From: JAMIFV01 sp035906055
Lineage (GTDB): Bacteria > Pseudomonadota > Alphaproteobacteria > Rickettsiales > JABCZZ01
Direction: 5' to 3'
DNA length: 15,106 nucleotides
Assembly (NCBI GenBank): GCA_035906055.1
Contig: JAMIFV010000053.1
Location: 1 to 15,106, forward strand
Shown here in pieces: positions 6,220-14,291 of this stretch. Position numbers and translations under genes: made by a program. Position 1 is the stretch's first letter. Every line of letters starts with the position of its first letter. The notes under the pieces were generated by a model. That model searched no databases and was not told where the DNA came from. It worked only from the letters and a program-made list of their open reading frames with translations.

Positions 6220-6798
6220 ATGGAACATAAGGCATTTAACGCGGCATTTAAAGAGCAACTGCTTGATCTGATCGCGGCTAATAATGGCGGCGATCGCGGT
6301 AGTTACCGATTTCGTATGGAAAATGAGCATGGCTCAACGATTTTCACGGTTGAAGGCAAAGGTATGGGAGCAAGAGAGCCTTTTCCAGCCGTAGAAGCTC
6401 AACTGAAAGCAAGTGGTATACATGATGTAAAAATCCGTTTCGGCAACGGCACCTTGCATGTGGCGGTTCATGCAACCGACGAGTCGCTGGGGCGGATCGG
6501 GCAGGCTGTTCAGGCTGCTAAAGATGCGCCCGCAGAGAAGATGAGGAAAGATTTGCGTGAAAAGCTTGCCCATACGCTGGATGCCATGATGAGAAAAGCT
6601 GGAGGTGTAGTAGGATCTGACAACGCGCCTGAAGAAGTGCGTTCTGCCGTGCGGGATGTGCTGGCGAGTCGTGGTATGGATACAGGTGAAGCTCCGGGTT
6701 TTGCAGGGCGGATGGCTAACCCCTCAAATATTGTCGAACTCGCTGCCAGGCAACGTGCGCCCAAGGGGGCCAGCAGGGGCTCTGCCGGCAGGGGCTAA
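6220..6798 (+). CDS. Hypothetical protein, no family recognised
   Basis: 192 residues from the ATG at 6220, which has GAGG 6 bases upstream. A longer reading from TTG at 6136 is possible but has no ribosome site and begins with an unconvincing peptide; another ATG at 6208 is also in frame. The protein looks soluble with no membrane segment. Residues 1-20 form an amphipathic helix (MEHKAFNAAFKEQLLDLIAA). A beta-rich part follows: YRFRMENEHGSTIFTVEG, and DVKIRFGNGTLHVAV. A long charged helix (about 85-130) and a Gly/Arg/Ala-rich tail end it. Oppositely oriented to all neighbours, it sits between two small repeat elements and between the two copies of the ntrX end, so it may be acquired cargo. 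I cannot assign a function. Confidence 0.65.
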   Translation: MEHKAFNAAFKEQLLDLIAANNGGDRGSYRFRMENEHGSTIFTVEGKGMGAREPFPAVEAQLKASGIHDVKIRFGNGTLHVAVHATDESLGRIGQAVQAAKDAPAEKMRKDLREKLAHTLDAMMRKAGGVVGSDNAPEEVRSAVRDVLASRGMDTGEAPGFAGRMANPSNIVELAARQRAPKGASRGSAGRG

Positions 6799-6814
6799 AA
6801 GCCGCCGCGATCCG

Positions 6815-7083
6815 AGGGTCAGGACTCGTTAATATTAGTCATTGGCATTGGAGCAAAACTTCCCGCCCGCAAGGCGGCAGGCGCAGGGTATAGCGGGACT
6901 ATGTTCAAGCATGCAAACGTAGCGGGCGGGAAGTTTTGCCCAACCCTTCGGGCGAGGCGCTTTTCATCGCCCGCGTCGTCAAACCCCTTGTGCGCAGAAC
7001 CACTACGAACTACGGTCTTTTCCTCGCGGAGCGAATAAAAATCGCTCTCGTGACAACAATTAATATTAACGAGTCCTGACCCT
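6815..7083. repeat. Small inverted-repeat element B (269 bp), MITE-like
   Basis: Positions 6815-6837 and 7061-7083 are perfect 23-bp inverted repeats, starting AGGGTCAGGACTCGTTAAT on the left. Inside is a second perfect 18-bp inverted repeat, 6853-6870 against 6922-6939 (GCAAAACTTCCCGCCCGC and complement) around a 51-base loop, and a shorter GAGCGA/TCGCTC stem at 7029-7047. No start-to-stop gene fits inside. The terminal sequence is shared with the right end of element A. No target duplication is obvious. The right end lies 18 bp past the ntrX stop. The roughly 300 bp between the 6220 gene and ntrX consist almost wholly of this element. Confidence 0.75.
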
Positions 7084-7101
7084 AGGCTTGCAGGCGGGTC
7101 G

Positions 7102-8508
7102 CTATATCGCTGTCTTTTCCTCTTTTTCCTCGGCGCTGCCGATGCCCAGCAATTTGAGCTTGCGGTGCAGTGCGGAGCGTTCCATGCCCACGAAGGTGGA
7201 CGTGCGCGAGATATTGCCGCCGAAGCGCGTGATCTGCGCCGCGAGGTATTGTTTCTCGAACAGCTCGCGTGCTTCACGCAGCGGCATGGACATGATGTCG
7301 CTGTTCACTTCCGGGCGGCTGGCCGCCGGGTTGGACTCGAACAGTTCCTTGGGCAGCATTTCGGCCTTGATGACGCCGCGCGCGCCGCCCGGTGCCATGA
7401 TGAGCAGCCATTCCATCATATTGCGTAAATGGCGCACGTTGCCCGGCCAATGGTAAGCCTGCAGCGAGGCGACCGCTTCGTCGCTGAGTTCGCGGGGGCC
7501 GAGGCCGGACATTTCCGAGGAGCGCTTCAGGAAGTGGCGGCACAGGTCGGGGATATCGTCACGGCGTTCCTTCAGCGACGGCATGCGCACAGGCACCACA
7601 TTGAGGCGGTAATACAGGTCTTCGCGGAAGCGGCCCGCTTCAATCTCGGTGGTAAGTTCGCGGTTGGTGGCGGCGATCACGCGCACATCCACGGTGACTT
7701 TCTTATTGCCGCGCACGCGCTCGAAGGATTGCTCCTGCAGCACGCGCAGCACGCGCGCCTGCGTTTCCAGCGGCATTTCGGCCACTTCGTCGATGAACAG
7801 CGTGCCGCCATGCGCGCGCTCGAACACGCCCACTTTCTCGGCGCCGCCGCCCGGCGTGCTTTCTTCGATACCGAACAGTTCGATGTCAACTTTCTCAGGC
7901 GAGAGCGAAGACGCGTTGAGGATGACAAATGCGCCTTCCGCGCGGCGGGATTTGGCGTGGATAAGCCTTGCCACCACTTCTTTGCCCGTACCGGCCTGCC
8001 CGGTGATCATCACGCGGCTGTGGGTGGGGGCTACTTTTTCAATCGCCTGACGCACCTGATTGATGCTGGCGGACGAGCCGATAAGGTGCGATTCCGCCGC
8101 GCCGCGCAGTTTCAGCTCGGTGTTTTCCTTGCGCAGCTTCGCGTGCTCTATGGCGCGTTTTGCAACGCCCAGAAGGCGGTCTGCCTGAAAGGGTTTTTCA
8201 ATGAAGTCATAGGCGCCCATCTTGGTGGCGGATACGGCGGTCTCGATATTGCCATGGCCGCTGATCATCACCACGGGCACTTCCGGGTAGCGCTTCTGCA
8301 CCAGTTCCAGGATGCCAAGCCCGTCCAGCTCGCTGCCCTGCAGCCATATATCCAGGATGAGCAGGCCGGGCACGCGCTCGGCGATCGCCTTCAGCGCGGT
8401 ATCGCTGTCCTTGGCGGTACGGGTGGAATAATGTTCGTCCTTGAGGATATCCGAAACAAGGTCACGGATATCGGCTTCGTCATCAACGATAAGGATATCA
8501 GTACTCAT
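7102..8508 (-). CDS. ntrX: Nitrogen regulation response regulator NtrX
   Basis: 468 residues with three domains: receiver (about 4-118; acidic pocket Asp9/Asp10, phosphoacceptor Asp53, Ser83, Lys105), AAA+ (about 140-365; Walker A GQAGTGKE 170-177, Walker B GGTLFIDE 234-241) and a C-terminal Fis-type helix-turn-helix (about 410-455, NISRTSTFVGMERSALHRKL). The cytosolic partner of NtrY. In place of the GAFTGA loop that contacts sigma-54, it reads ELFGIEESTPGGGAEKVGVF (from residue 210), as known for other alphaproteobacterial NtrX. It therefore probably regulates without activating sigma-54 polymerase. Walker A has Gln-Ala instead of the usual Glu-Ser. It follows ntrY by 80 bp with its own candidate promoter; downstream is repeat element B instead of the usual trkA/hfq neighbourhood. 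Confidence 0.97.
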   Translation of the reverse strand: MSTDILIVDDEADIRDLVSDILKDEHYSTRTAKDSDTALKAIAERVPGLLILDIWLQGSELDGLGILELVQKRYPEVPVVMISGHGNIETAVSATKMGAYDFIEKPFQADRLLGVAKRAIEHAKLRKENTELKLRGAAESHLIGSSASINQVRQAIEKVAPTHSRVMITGQAGTGKEVVARLIHAKSRRAEGAFVILNASSLSPEKVDIELFGIEESTPGGGAEKVGVFERAHGGTLFIDEVAEMPLETQARVLRVLQEQSFERVRGNKKVTVDVRVIAATNRELTTEIEAGRFREDLYYRLNVVPVRMPSLKERRDDIPDLCRHFLKRSSEMSGLGPRELSDEAVASLQAYHWPGNVRHLRNMMEWLLIMAPGGARGVIKAEMLPKELFESNPAASRPEVNSDIMSMPLREARELFEKQYLAAQITRFGGNISRTSTFVGMERSALHRKLKLLGIGSAEEKEEKTAI

Positions 8509-8556
8509 ATGTGCACGCCCACACTAGATGTTGTTAAGAACCTAAATGCCACTACC

Positions 8557-8585
8557 CTATTACTAGGGGCGTAACATTTATACAA
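8557..8585 (-). promoter_or_regulatory. Candidate promoter for ntrX
   Basis: On the minus strand TTGTAT (8585-8580) and TAATAG (8562-8557) are 17 bases apart, in the 80-bp gap between ntrY and ntrX. The -10 element overlaps a small inverted repeat, CCCTA-TTAC-TAGGG (8555-8568), which could serve as an operator or a leader stem. Confidence 0.45.
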
Positions 8586-8588
8586 CTT

Positions 8589-10772
8589 CTACGTCACATT
8601 TTTATCACAATCAATAGAAAAGATGAGGGTGACGCATGCACCGCCCTTTGGCAGGTTCTCTAATATAAGCTGGGCGCGGTGGTCGTCGGCTATTTTTTTT
8701 ACGATGGCCAGCCCCAGCCCGGTGCCTTTCTGGCGGGTGGTGACATAGGGTTCAAGCAGGCGGTTTATCTTGTCCTGCGGGAAGCCGGGGCCGTTATCGC
8801 TGATGATGATACGGCAGAGGTTATCCTCCTGCTGGCAATGCACGGTGATGATCTTGGCGCCGGTTTCGGCATTCTCGAACGCCTCGGCGCAATTCTTGAG
8901 CAGGTTGAGCATGAGGCGGTTGATCTGCTGCTCGTCGCACTGCACATACATGGCCACGCTGGATATCTGCGTGAGGTAGGTGATGTCCGGGTGCGTGGTC
9001 TGCTCCGAAAACACGGCCTTGCGCATTATGGCGGTGATATCCTCGCTGCGCATCTGCGGCGCGGGCATGCGGGCGAATGCCGCGAATTCTTCCACGATCT
9101 TGCCGATATCGCTCACATGGCGCACGATGGTTTCAATGTAGCGCGAATACTGTTCGGAATCTTCCGGCGCTGCGGGCATGAACTTCTTGCGCAGGCGCTC
9201 CGCTGAAAGCTGGATGGGCGTAAGCGGATTCTTGATCTCATGCGCCACGCGGCGCGCCACGTCCGCCCATGCGGCGCTGCGCTGCGCCACCAGCAGGTCG
9301 GTGATGTCGTCGAACGTGATGATATAGCCTTCCACATTGTCGTTCACGCGTTCCAGCGCCACACGCACATGCAGCATGTGGGTCTTTTCGTTGCGGATGA
9401 TTGCTACGTCGCCCTGCGACGGCAGGGACGGTTTTTCGTCCGCCTGCGTCAGCAGGTCATGGAATTCCGGCGCGATGTCGGTGATGGAAAACACCTTTGA
9501 CGACACTTCCGGCGGCAATTGCAGCAGTGCCACGGCAACCGGGTTGGCGATGAGCACCACCTTGTCGCGCGAGAGCGATACCACACCTGCGGTAACGCCC
9601 GAAAGCACCGATTCGATAAGCCGTCTCCTGCTGTCGGACTGGCGGTTGGCCTGGATAAGGTCGCGCCGCTGCTTGTCCACTTCGTCGGTCATGCGGTTGA
9701 AGGCGCGCGCCAGGCTGCCCACTTCGTCGTCCTTGTGGCCCTCTTCCACGCGTGCGGAAAAGTCGCCGCCGCGCACGCGCTCCGTGGCGCTCACCAGCTT
9801 GCTGATAGGGCTGGCAAGGCGCGTGGCGAACAACATGCCGTACCACACGGCGGCGAACAGCAGCAGCAATGCCAGCAGCACGAACACGATCACGAACTCA
9901 AGCTGCAGGCCGGAGATATTGTCTTTCAGGCGGCGGTATTCCTTCACGCCGCCGTCGGCGGATTCCACGTGCTCCACCACTTTGGAGTCCACGAAGCGGC
10001 CCACCAGCAGGTAAGATTCCGGCATTGATTTGAGCTTCACCAGCGCGCGCACCTTGTCTTTGCCTTCGATCATCACGACCGCTTCGCCGTTCTCGGCGCG
10101 CTCGAGCACGTCGTCGGGAATGCGTTCGAACGCGAGCGAGAAGGAGAGCTGGCTCTGCGCGATGATGTGGCCCTTATACAGCACGATCGCTTCGGACAGC
10201 AGGCGCACGCGCACCTGTGCGTCCACCAGCGTGTTAAGCACGTCGCGCTCGAGGATGCCCTTGGCGAGTTCGTGGTCCACGTCATTGGCCATGGCGAACG
10301 CGTCGCCGCGAATATTGGCGCGGTGTTCGTCCAGGTAGGCCTGCGCCACCGCCACCGATTCGTCCAGCGCCTTGCTCACGCGCTCGTCGAACCACGACTG
10401 GATGCCGAAATTGAAGAACATGGTGGAGAACACCGCCACGATGATCGTGGGGATAATGGTGATGAGCGTGAACATCACCACGATGCGCGTCTGCATGCGC
10501 GAACCCACCGAGCCCACTTTCAGTTGCGCCCACAGGCGCACCGCGCGCCGTATCACGATGGCGCCAAGCGCAAGGAACAGCACAAGGTTGGTGACGATCA
10601 GCGCGATGATGCTGCGCGAATCCGCTTCAAGCCGGTTGGTCTGGCGCGTGAAGATGAAGTAGGCAGCCACCAGCGACGCGATCGGCGCAAGCGCCAGCAC
10701 CGTCACGATCGTACGGGTGCGCATCAGCGAAGAAAGCCAGCTTTTCTGAGTTTTTCCAGCAATGGAAGCCAT
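8589..10772 (-). CDS. ntrY: Nitrogen regulation sensor histidine kinase NtrY
   Basis: 727 residues, normal for NtrY, an inner-membrane sensor that phosphorylates NtrX. Three hydrophobic segments near the start (about 21-43, 53-75, 95-120) are followed by an extracytoplasmic region (about 125-288) and a fourth segment (about 292-316). Next come HAMP (about 318-370, ending LARAFNRMTDEV), a PAS domain (about 382-492), the dimerisation/phosphoacceptor domain with HEIKNPLTPIQL (His511), and the ATPase domain with N-box LLKNCAEA (Asn627), DNGPG (659-663) and GTGLGLA (683-689). All catalytic motifs are present. Some NtrY PAS domains bind haem, but I see no proof of this here. It lies 126 bp after ntrC and 80 bp before ntrX. 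No good ribosome site precedes the ATG. Confidence 0.97.
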   Translation of the reverse strand: MASIAGKTQKSWLSSLMRTRTIVTVLALAPIASLVAAYFIFTRQTNRLEADSRSIIALIVTNLVLFLALGAIVIRRAVRLWAQLKVGSVGSRMQTRIVVMFTLITIIPTIIVAVFSTMFFNFGIQSWFDERVSKALDESVAVAQAYLDEHRANIRGDAFAMANDVDHELAKGILERDVLNTLVDAQVRVRLLSEAIVLYKGHIIAQSQLSFSLAFERIPDDVLERAENGEAVVMIEGKDKVRALVKLKSMPESYLLVGRFVDSKVVEHVESADGGVKEYRRLKDNISGLQLEFVIVFVLLALLLLFAAVWYGMLFATRLASPISKLVSATERVRGGDFSARVEEGHKDDEVGSLARAFNRMTDEVDKQRRDLIQANRQSDSRRRLIESVLSGVTAGVVSLSRDKVVLIANPVAVALLQLPPEVSSKVFSITDIAPEFHDLLTQADEKPSLPSQGDVAIIRNEKTHMLHVRVALERVNDNVEGYIITFDDITDLLVAQRSAAWADVARRVAHEIKNPLTPIQLSAERLRKKFMPAAPEDSEQYSRYIETIVRHVSDIGKIVEEFAAFARMPAPQMRSEDITAIMRKAVFSEQTTHPDITYLTQISSVAMYVQCDEQQINRLMLNLLKNCAEAFENAETGAKIITVHCQQEDNLCRIIISDNGPGFPQDKINRLLEPYVTTRQKGTGLGLAIVKKIADDHRAQLILENLPKGGACVTLIFSIDCDKNVT

Positions 10773-10898
10773 AGTTTATTTGTAGGAAATAGTGCCCGTT
10801 TAGTCCAGTTGTTAGCCGCGTGGCCTGCACGCATCTGTCCGGTTGTTGCTTTTTTGCCTATGGCTGTCAGCTGGACAGGTGGCCGGAAAATAAGGAAT

Positions 10899-12329
10899 TC
10901 AGCCCTTGGCGCTTACATCGATGCCCAGTTCCCTGATGCGCTTGCGCAACGTGTTGCGGTTGATGCCCAGCACATGCGCCGCCTTGAACTGGTTGCCGCC
11001 TGTGGCTTCCAGCGTGATCTCCAGCAGCGGTTTTTCAAACAGGGGCAACAGGCGGTCGTAAAGTCCGGAGGAGGGAAGCGAATCGCCGTGGCTTTTGAAA
11101 TACATCGCCACGTAATGGCGCACCACGTCGGAAAGCGGCGGCGAATCGGTTTTCATCAGCGGCGCAGGCGATGTGCGCTGCAGTTCCTGCCCCACCGCGT
11201 CCGTGTTGATGACGGGGTCGGCATAGAGCGTCACAAGGCGATAGATAAGGTTCTCAAGCTCGCGCACATTGCCCGGCCAGTCATGCCCGGCCAGCAGCGG
11301 CAGCGCATCGCGTCCGAACTCCCTGCGCGGCAACCCCTTGGCTTCCGCTTTCGAGAGGAAATGCGCGACAAGCGAAGGGATGTCCTCTTTACGCTCCCTG
11401 AGCGGCGGCATGCGCACCTGCACCACGTTGAGGCGGTAGAACAGGTCTTTGCGGAACGTGCCCGCCGCCACCAGCTTGCTCAGGTCGGCATGCGTGGCGC
11501 TGATGATGCGCGCATTGGTCTGGAATATCCTGGTGCTGCCCACGGGGGTGAACTCGCCCTGCTGCAGCACACGCAGCAAACGCGTCTGCGCGTCGGCGGG
11601 CATGTCGCCTATTTCATCGAGGAAGAGCACGCCGTCGCCTGCCTGCTCGAACGCGCCGGACTTGCGGGCCATCGCTCCCGTGAACGCGCCTTTTTCATGG
11701 CCGAACAGTTCGCTTTCCACGAGGTCTTTGGGGATGGCGGCCACGTTGCGCGCGATGAAGGGTTTGTCCTTGCGGCTGCTTAAGCCGTGCAGCGCGCGTG
11801 CCACGAGTTCTTTGCCCGTACCTGATTCGCCCGTGATGAGGATGCTGAGGTCCACCGAGATAACGCGCGCGAGCGTTTTGTAAACGTCCTGCATCGCGTG
11901 CGAATGGCCGATGATGGGCGTGCTGCCCTGATCGAACGGCTGCAGGTGGGGCAGGACGGGCACGAATTCCGTATTCAGCGCCCTGGCGGCGGCGCTGATA
12001 AGCGTATCAAGCTCGAAGGGTTTGGGCAGGTAATCGTAGGCGCCCGCTTCATTGGCCTTTACAGCGGTGAAGAGCGTGTTCTGCGCGCTGATGACGATGA
12101 CGGGCAGGTCGGGGCGCGCGGCCTTTACGCGCGGCAGGATATCCAGCCCGCTTTCGCCTCCGGGCATCATCACGTCGGTAATGATAAGGTCGCCGACGCC
12201 CGCCTGCGCCTGCGACAGCAGGTCGATGGCGTTATGCACCGTAACCACACCATACCCCTCGCGCCGGAAAGCCTGCTGCAATACGGTGCAGATGGAAAGG
12301 TCGTCATCGGCGATAAGAATGTTCTTCAT
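10899..12329 (-). CDS. ntrC: Nitrogen regulation response regulator NtrC (NR(I))
   Basis: 476 residues with the canonical layout: receiver (about 3-118; Asp8/Asp9, phosphoacceptor Asp52, Ser81, Lys103), sigma-54 AAA+ domain (about 138-370; Walker A GESGTGKE 167-174, GAFTGA 214-219, Walker B GVLFLDE 233-239) and Fis-type DNA-binding domain at the end (LEATGGNQFKAAHVLGINRN then TLRKRIRELG). When phosphorylated by NtrB under nitrogen limitation it activates sigma-54 promoters for nitrogen assimilation. All key residues are present. Its ATG overlaps the stop of the upstream GNAT gene by 4 bp (12326-12329), so its translation is probably coupled to that gene, unusual because ntrC normally follows ntrB directly. 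Confidence 0.98.
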   Translation of the reverse strand: MKNILIADDDLSICTVLQQAFRREGYGVVTVHNAIDLLSQAQAGVGDLIITDVMMPGGESGLDILPRVKAARPDLPVIVISAQNTLFTAVKANEAGAYDYLPKPFELDTLISAAARALNTEFVPVLPHLQPFDQGSTPIIGHSHAMQDVYKTLARVISVDLSILITGESGTGKELVARALHGLSSRKDKPFIARNVAAIPKDLVESELFGHEKGAFTGAMARKSGAFEQAGDGVLFLDEIGDMPADAQTRLLRVLQQGEFTPVGSTRIFQTNARIISATHADLSKLVAAGTFRKDLFYRLNVVQVRMPPLRERKEDIPSLVAHFLSKAEAKGLPRREFGRDALPLLAGHDWPGNVRELENLIYRLVTLYADPVINTDAVGQELQRTSPAPLMKTDSPPLSDVVRHYVAMYFKSHGDSLPSSGLYDRLLPLFEKPLLEITLEATGGNQFKAAHVLGINRNTLRKRIRELGIDVSAKG

Positions 12330-12772
12330 GCCTTGCGCTCCGCCAGCATGTAATGCAGCACATGCCGTTTCTTGCCGGGAATGAAATCTTCCAGCACCGC
12401 ATATTCACGGAACCCGTTGCGCATATAGAATTCCGGCGCCTGCCAGCTCTGGCTCCACACTTCGATGCCGGTGAGCCTGCGCTGCCGCGCCTCTGCGACG
12501 CTTTTGCGGATGAGTTCGGAGCCGATGCCCCTGCGGCGGTGTTTCTCGTCCACCCACACCAGATCCATATGCATCCAGTTGGAATAGATCTTGCCGATGA
12601 TGCTGCCGATAAGCGTCTTGCCTTCATAGGCGAATATGCCGAAGGGATCGTAGCGCATCTGCACGCCGAGGGACACTTCAGTATGCGCCTTTAGCTGCGC
12701 AACGGTGGTGCTGGCTTCTTCGTCGGTGGCGGCGCGGCAGCTATAGGTGACAGGGGACATAGGCTTTTTCAT
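12326..12772 (-). CDS. GNAT family N-acetyltransferase between ntrB and ntrC
   Basis: 148 residues, the size of a minimal GNAT domain, predicted to transfer an acetyl group from acetyl-CoA to an amine; the substrate is unknown. Visible: strand 4 and the acetyl-CoA loop MDLVWVDEKHRRRGIGSELI (69-88, with the R/Q-x-x-G-x-G type signature as RRGIG), and the C-terminal motif QAPEFYMRNGFREYAVLEDF (111-130), where the Tyr is the usual general acid. A second start, Met5 at 12760, is possible. The gene begins 38 bp after ntrB and overlaps ntrC by 4 bp (ATGA), so it is firmly inside the operon. It could modify a component of the nitrogen response, but that is inference from position only. Confidence 0.93.
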   Translation of the reverse strand: MKKPMSPVTYSCRAATDEEASTTVAQLKAHTEVSLGVQMRYDPFGIFAYEGKTLIGSIIGKIYSNWMHMDLVWVDEKHRRRGIGSELIRKSVAEARQRRLTGIEVWSQSWQAPEFYMRNGFREYAVLEDFIPGKKRHVLHYMLAERKA

Positions 12773-12810
12773 AGCAATACCACGGGGCTGTGTCCCTAAA
12801 TAAATAGGCC

Positions 12811-13860
12811 CTATATGAATATGGGAAGGTACAGGCTGAAATGCGCGCCTTCGCCTTCGGGGCTTTCGGCCTCGATCACCCCGCCATGGTCGGCCATGAT
12901 CTTGGCGGCGACTGCCAGCCCCAGTCCCTTGCCGTGCTGTTTGGTGGTGATGAAGGGGTCGAATACCTGTTTGCGGATTGCTTCGGGGATGCCCGGGCCA
13001 TTATCGCGTATGCTGATGAGGATGGGCAGCGCACGGGGAGGGTTGCCATGGGTCGGGGATGTGACCCTGGAGCCGATGGTGTATGAGGTGGAGATATTTA
13101 TTTCTGTAATTTTATCAGATGCTTCAACTGAGTTTTTAAACAAGTTTATCAGCAGTTGTATAAGCAGGTTCCGGTTGCCGCGAACGGGCGGCAGCGAGGG
13201 GTCGAAGTTGTGGGTGAACGTAACTCCGCCGGGATGTGATTGCTCCGTGACCGAACGGGCATATTGCAGTGCTTCGTGAATGTTCAGCGCTTCGGTTTTC
13301 AGGTCGGAAGGATTGGAGAAGAATTCGATCTCCTCCACCAGCCCTTTGATCCTGTCCACCTCGTTGCAGATAAGGCCGGTGAGCGAAGCGTCTTCGCCGG
13401 AAACGGTTTTCTGTAAAAGCTGCGCGGCGCCTTTAATGCCTGCCAGCGGGTTCTTGACCTCGTGGGCGAGTATGGACGCCATGCTGCCCTGAAAGCGCGC
13501 CTGATGGCTTAGCCCGGTGGAATGGCTGAGCGTCTGCGCGGCGCTGATATCGTCGGCGCAGAGCAACATCTCATCGTTTGGCAGCGGCAACAGGTAAAGG
13601 AACACATGTTTCTCGCCGATACGCGGCCCCATCAGCTGGAAATCATGCAACCGTATCTGCCGGTTTTCGGCAAAGGCCTGCCTTATCACCTCATCTATGC
13701 CGCATTGGGGGTGGAATATTTCCGCCAGCGGCGTTTTCTGCAGGTAGCTGAGGCTGCCTTCCAGCAGGTTCTCGGCTGCCGGATTGGCTGAAGTGATGTG
13801 CAGGCCGCGACTGACCGTGAATACGGCCACCGGCAGGAAACTGATGAGGTCAGGGTTCAT
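12811..13860 (-). CDS. ntrB: Nitrogen regulation sensor kinase NtrB (NR(II))
   Basis: 349 residues, the usual length; cytosolic, no membrane segment. An N-terminal PAS domain (about 5-110, starting PVAVFTVSRGLHITSANPAA) is followed by the phosphoacceptor motif LAHEVKNPLAGIKGAAQLLQ (His133) and the ATPase domain with N-box LLINLFKNSVEA (about 236-247), DNGPG (286-290) and GKGLGL (310-315). With PII it phosphorylates or dephosphorylates NtrC according to nitrogen status. All catalytic motifs are present. The first 90 bp are repeated at 14697-14786, with vapBC between the copies, so the native upstream region (dusB in many alphaproteobacteria) has been displaced and expression may now depend on vapBC transcription or on the 65-bp gap. 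Confidence 0.97.
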   Translation of the reverse strand: MNPDLISFLPVAVFTVSRGLHITSANPAAENLLEGSLSYLQKTPLAEIFHPQCGIDEVIRQAFAENRQIRLHDFQLMGPRIGEKHVFLYLLPLPNDEMLLCADDISAAQTLSHSTGLSHQARFQGSMASILAHEVKNPLAGIKGAAQLLQKTVSGEDASLTGLICNEVDRIKGLVEEIEFFSNPSDLKTEALNIHEALQYARSVTEQSHPGGVTFTHNFDPSLPPVRGNRNLLIQLLINLFKNSVEASDKITEINISTSYTIGSRVTSPTHGNPPRALPILISIRDNGPGIPEAIRKQVFDPFITTKQHGKGLGLAVAAKIMADHGGVIEAESPEGEGAHFSLYLPIFI

Positions 13861-13925
13861 GCGCTTATCTTAAACCGCCCTCGTGTAAAGGCAACCTGAG
13901 CCGCAACCTGCTGACGGTTCTGCCT

Positions 13926-14291
13926 TCATAACCGGTAGGGAATGCGGATATCGGGTAAACCTGTGGGGAAATCCTTTTGGTTGCGCGTCACTAACAACGT
14001 GTTTTTGTGCTTCGCCGTAGCCCAGATGATGGCGTCGGGCAGTTTGAGCCTGTGCTGGCGGCGGATGGAGCTTGCAATATGGGCGAGTGGGAGATCCATA
14101 TGCACCAGCTCAAAATTCGATAGGAATACCCTGCTGGCTTGTTCCTCTTGGGTTGTAAAGCTGCCCGACATGACTTCCATCCATGTCACAATGCTTATGG
14201 CGACACGCTGATATCTCTGAAGCTCCTCAAAAGCCTGGGTATGGCCTTTACCTATATCAATGATGATATTGGAATCAAAAACCGGGATCAC
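13926..14291 (-). CDS. vapC: VapC-type PIN-domain toxin ribonuclease
   Basis: 121 residues, typical for VapC. PIN-domain toxins are Mg2+-dependent RNases that cut tRNA or rRNA and stop translation when the antitoxin is degraded. The acidic active-site residues are visible: Asp6 in PVFDSNIIID, Glu39 in VTWMEVMSG, Asp86 in LKLPDAIIWATA, and Asp107 in TRNQKDF. The set is complete, so the toxin is probably active. The ATG overlaps the end of the antitoxin gene by 4 bp (14288-14291), the usual coupled arrangement. It ends 65 bp before ntrB on the same strand. The pair sits between two direct copies of the ntrB start, indicating it was inserted there. Confidence 0.93.
   Translation of the reverse strand: MIPVFDSNIIIDIGKGHTQAFEELQRYQRVAISIVTWMEVMSGSFTTQEEQASRVFLSNFELVHMDLPLAHIASSIRRQHRLKLPDAIIWATAKHKNTLLVTRNQKDFPTGLPDIRIPYRL

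Noticed and set aside
6819..7277. Minus-strand frame of 152 codons running from inside ntrX through element B
   Set aside because: It begins in a wrong frame of ntrX and continues through the repeat element with no start codon or ribosome site inside the element; most likely chance openness of a repeat.
7429..8574. Plus-strand open frame of 381 codons
   Set aside because: Antisense shadow of ntrX, which has complete domains on the other strand.
8509..8588. Sigma-54 promoter before ntrX (TGGCAT followed by TTCTT)
   Set aside because: The -12 element lacks the required GC; the sigma-70-like pair TTGTAT/TAATAG fits better.
10167..11783. Plus-strand open frame of 538 codons
   Set aside because: Antisense to ntrY and ntrC, crossing their gap; His/Arg-rich shadow translation with no family resemblance.
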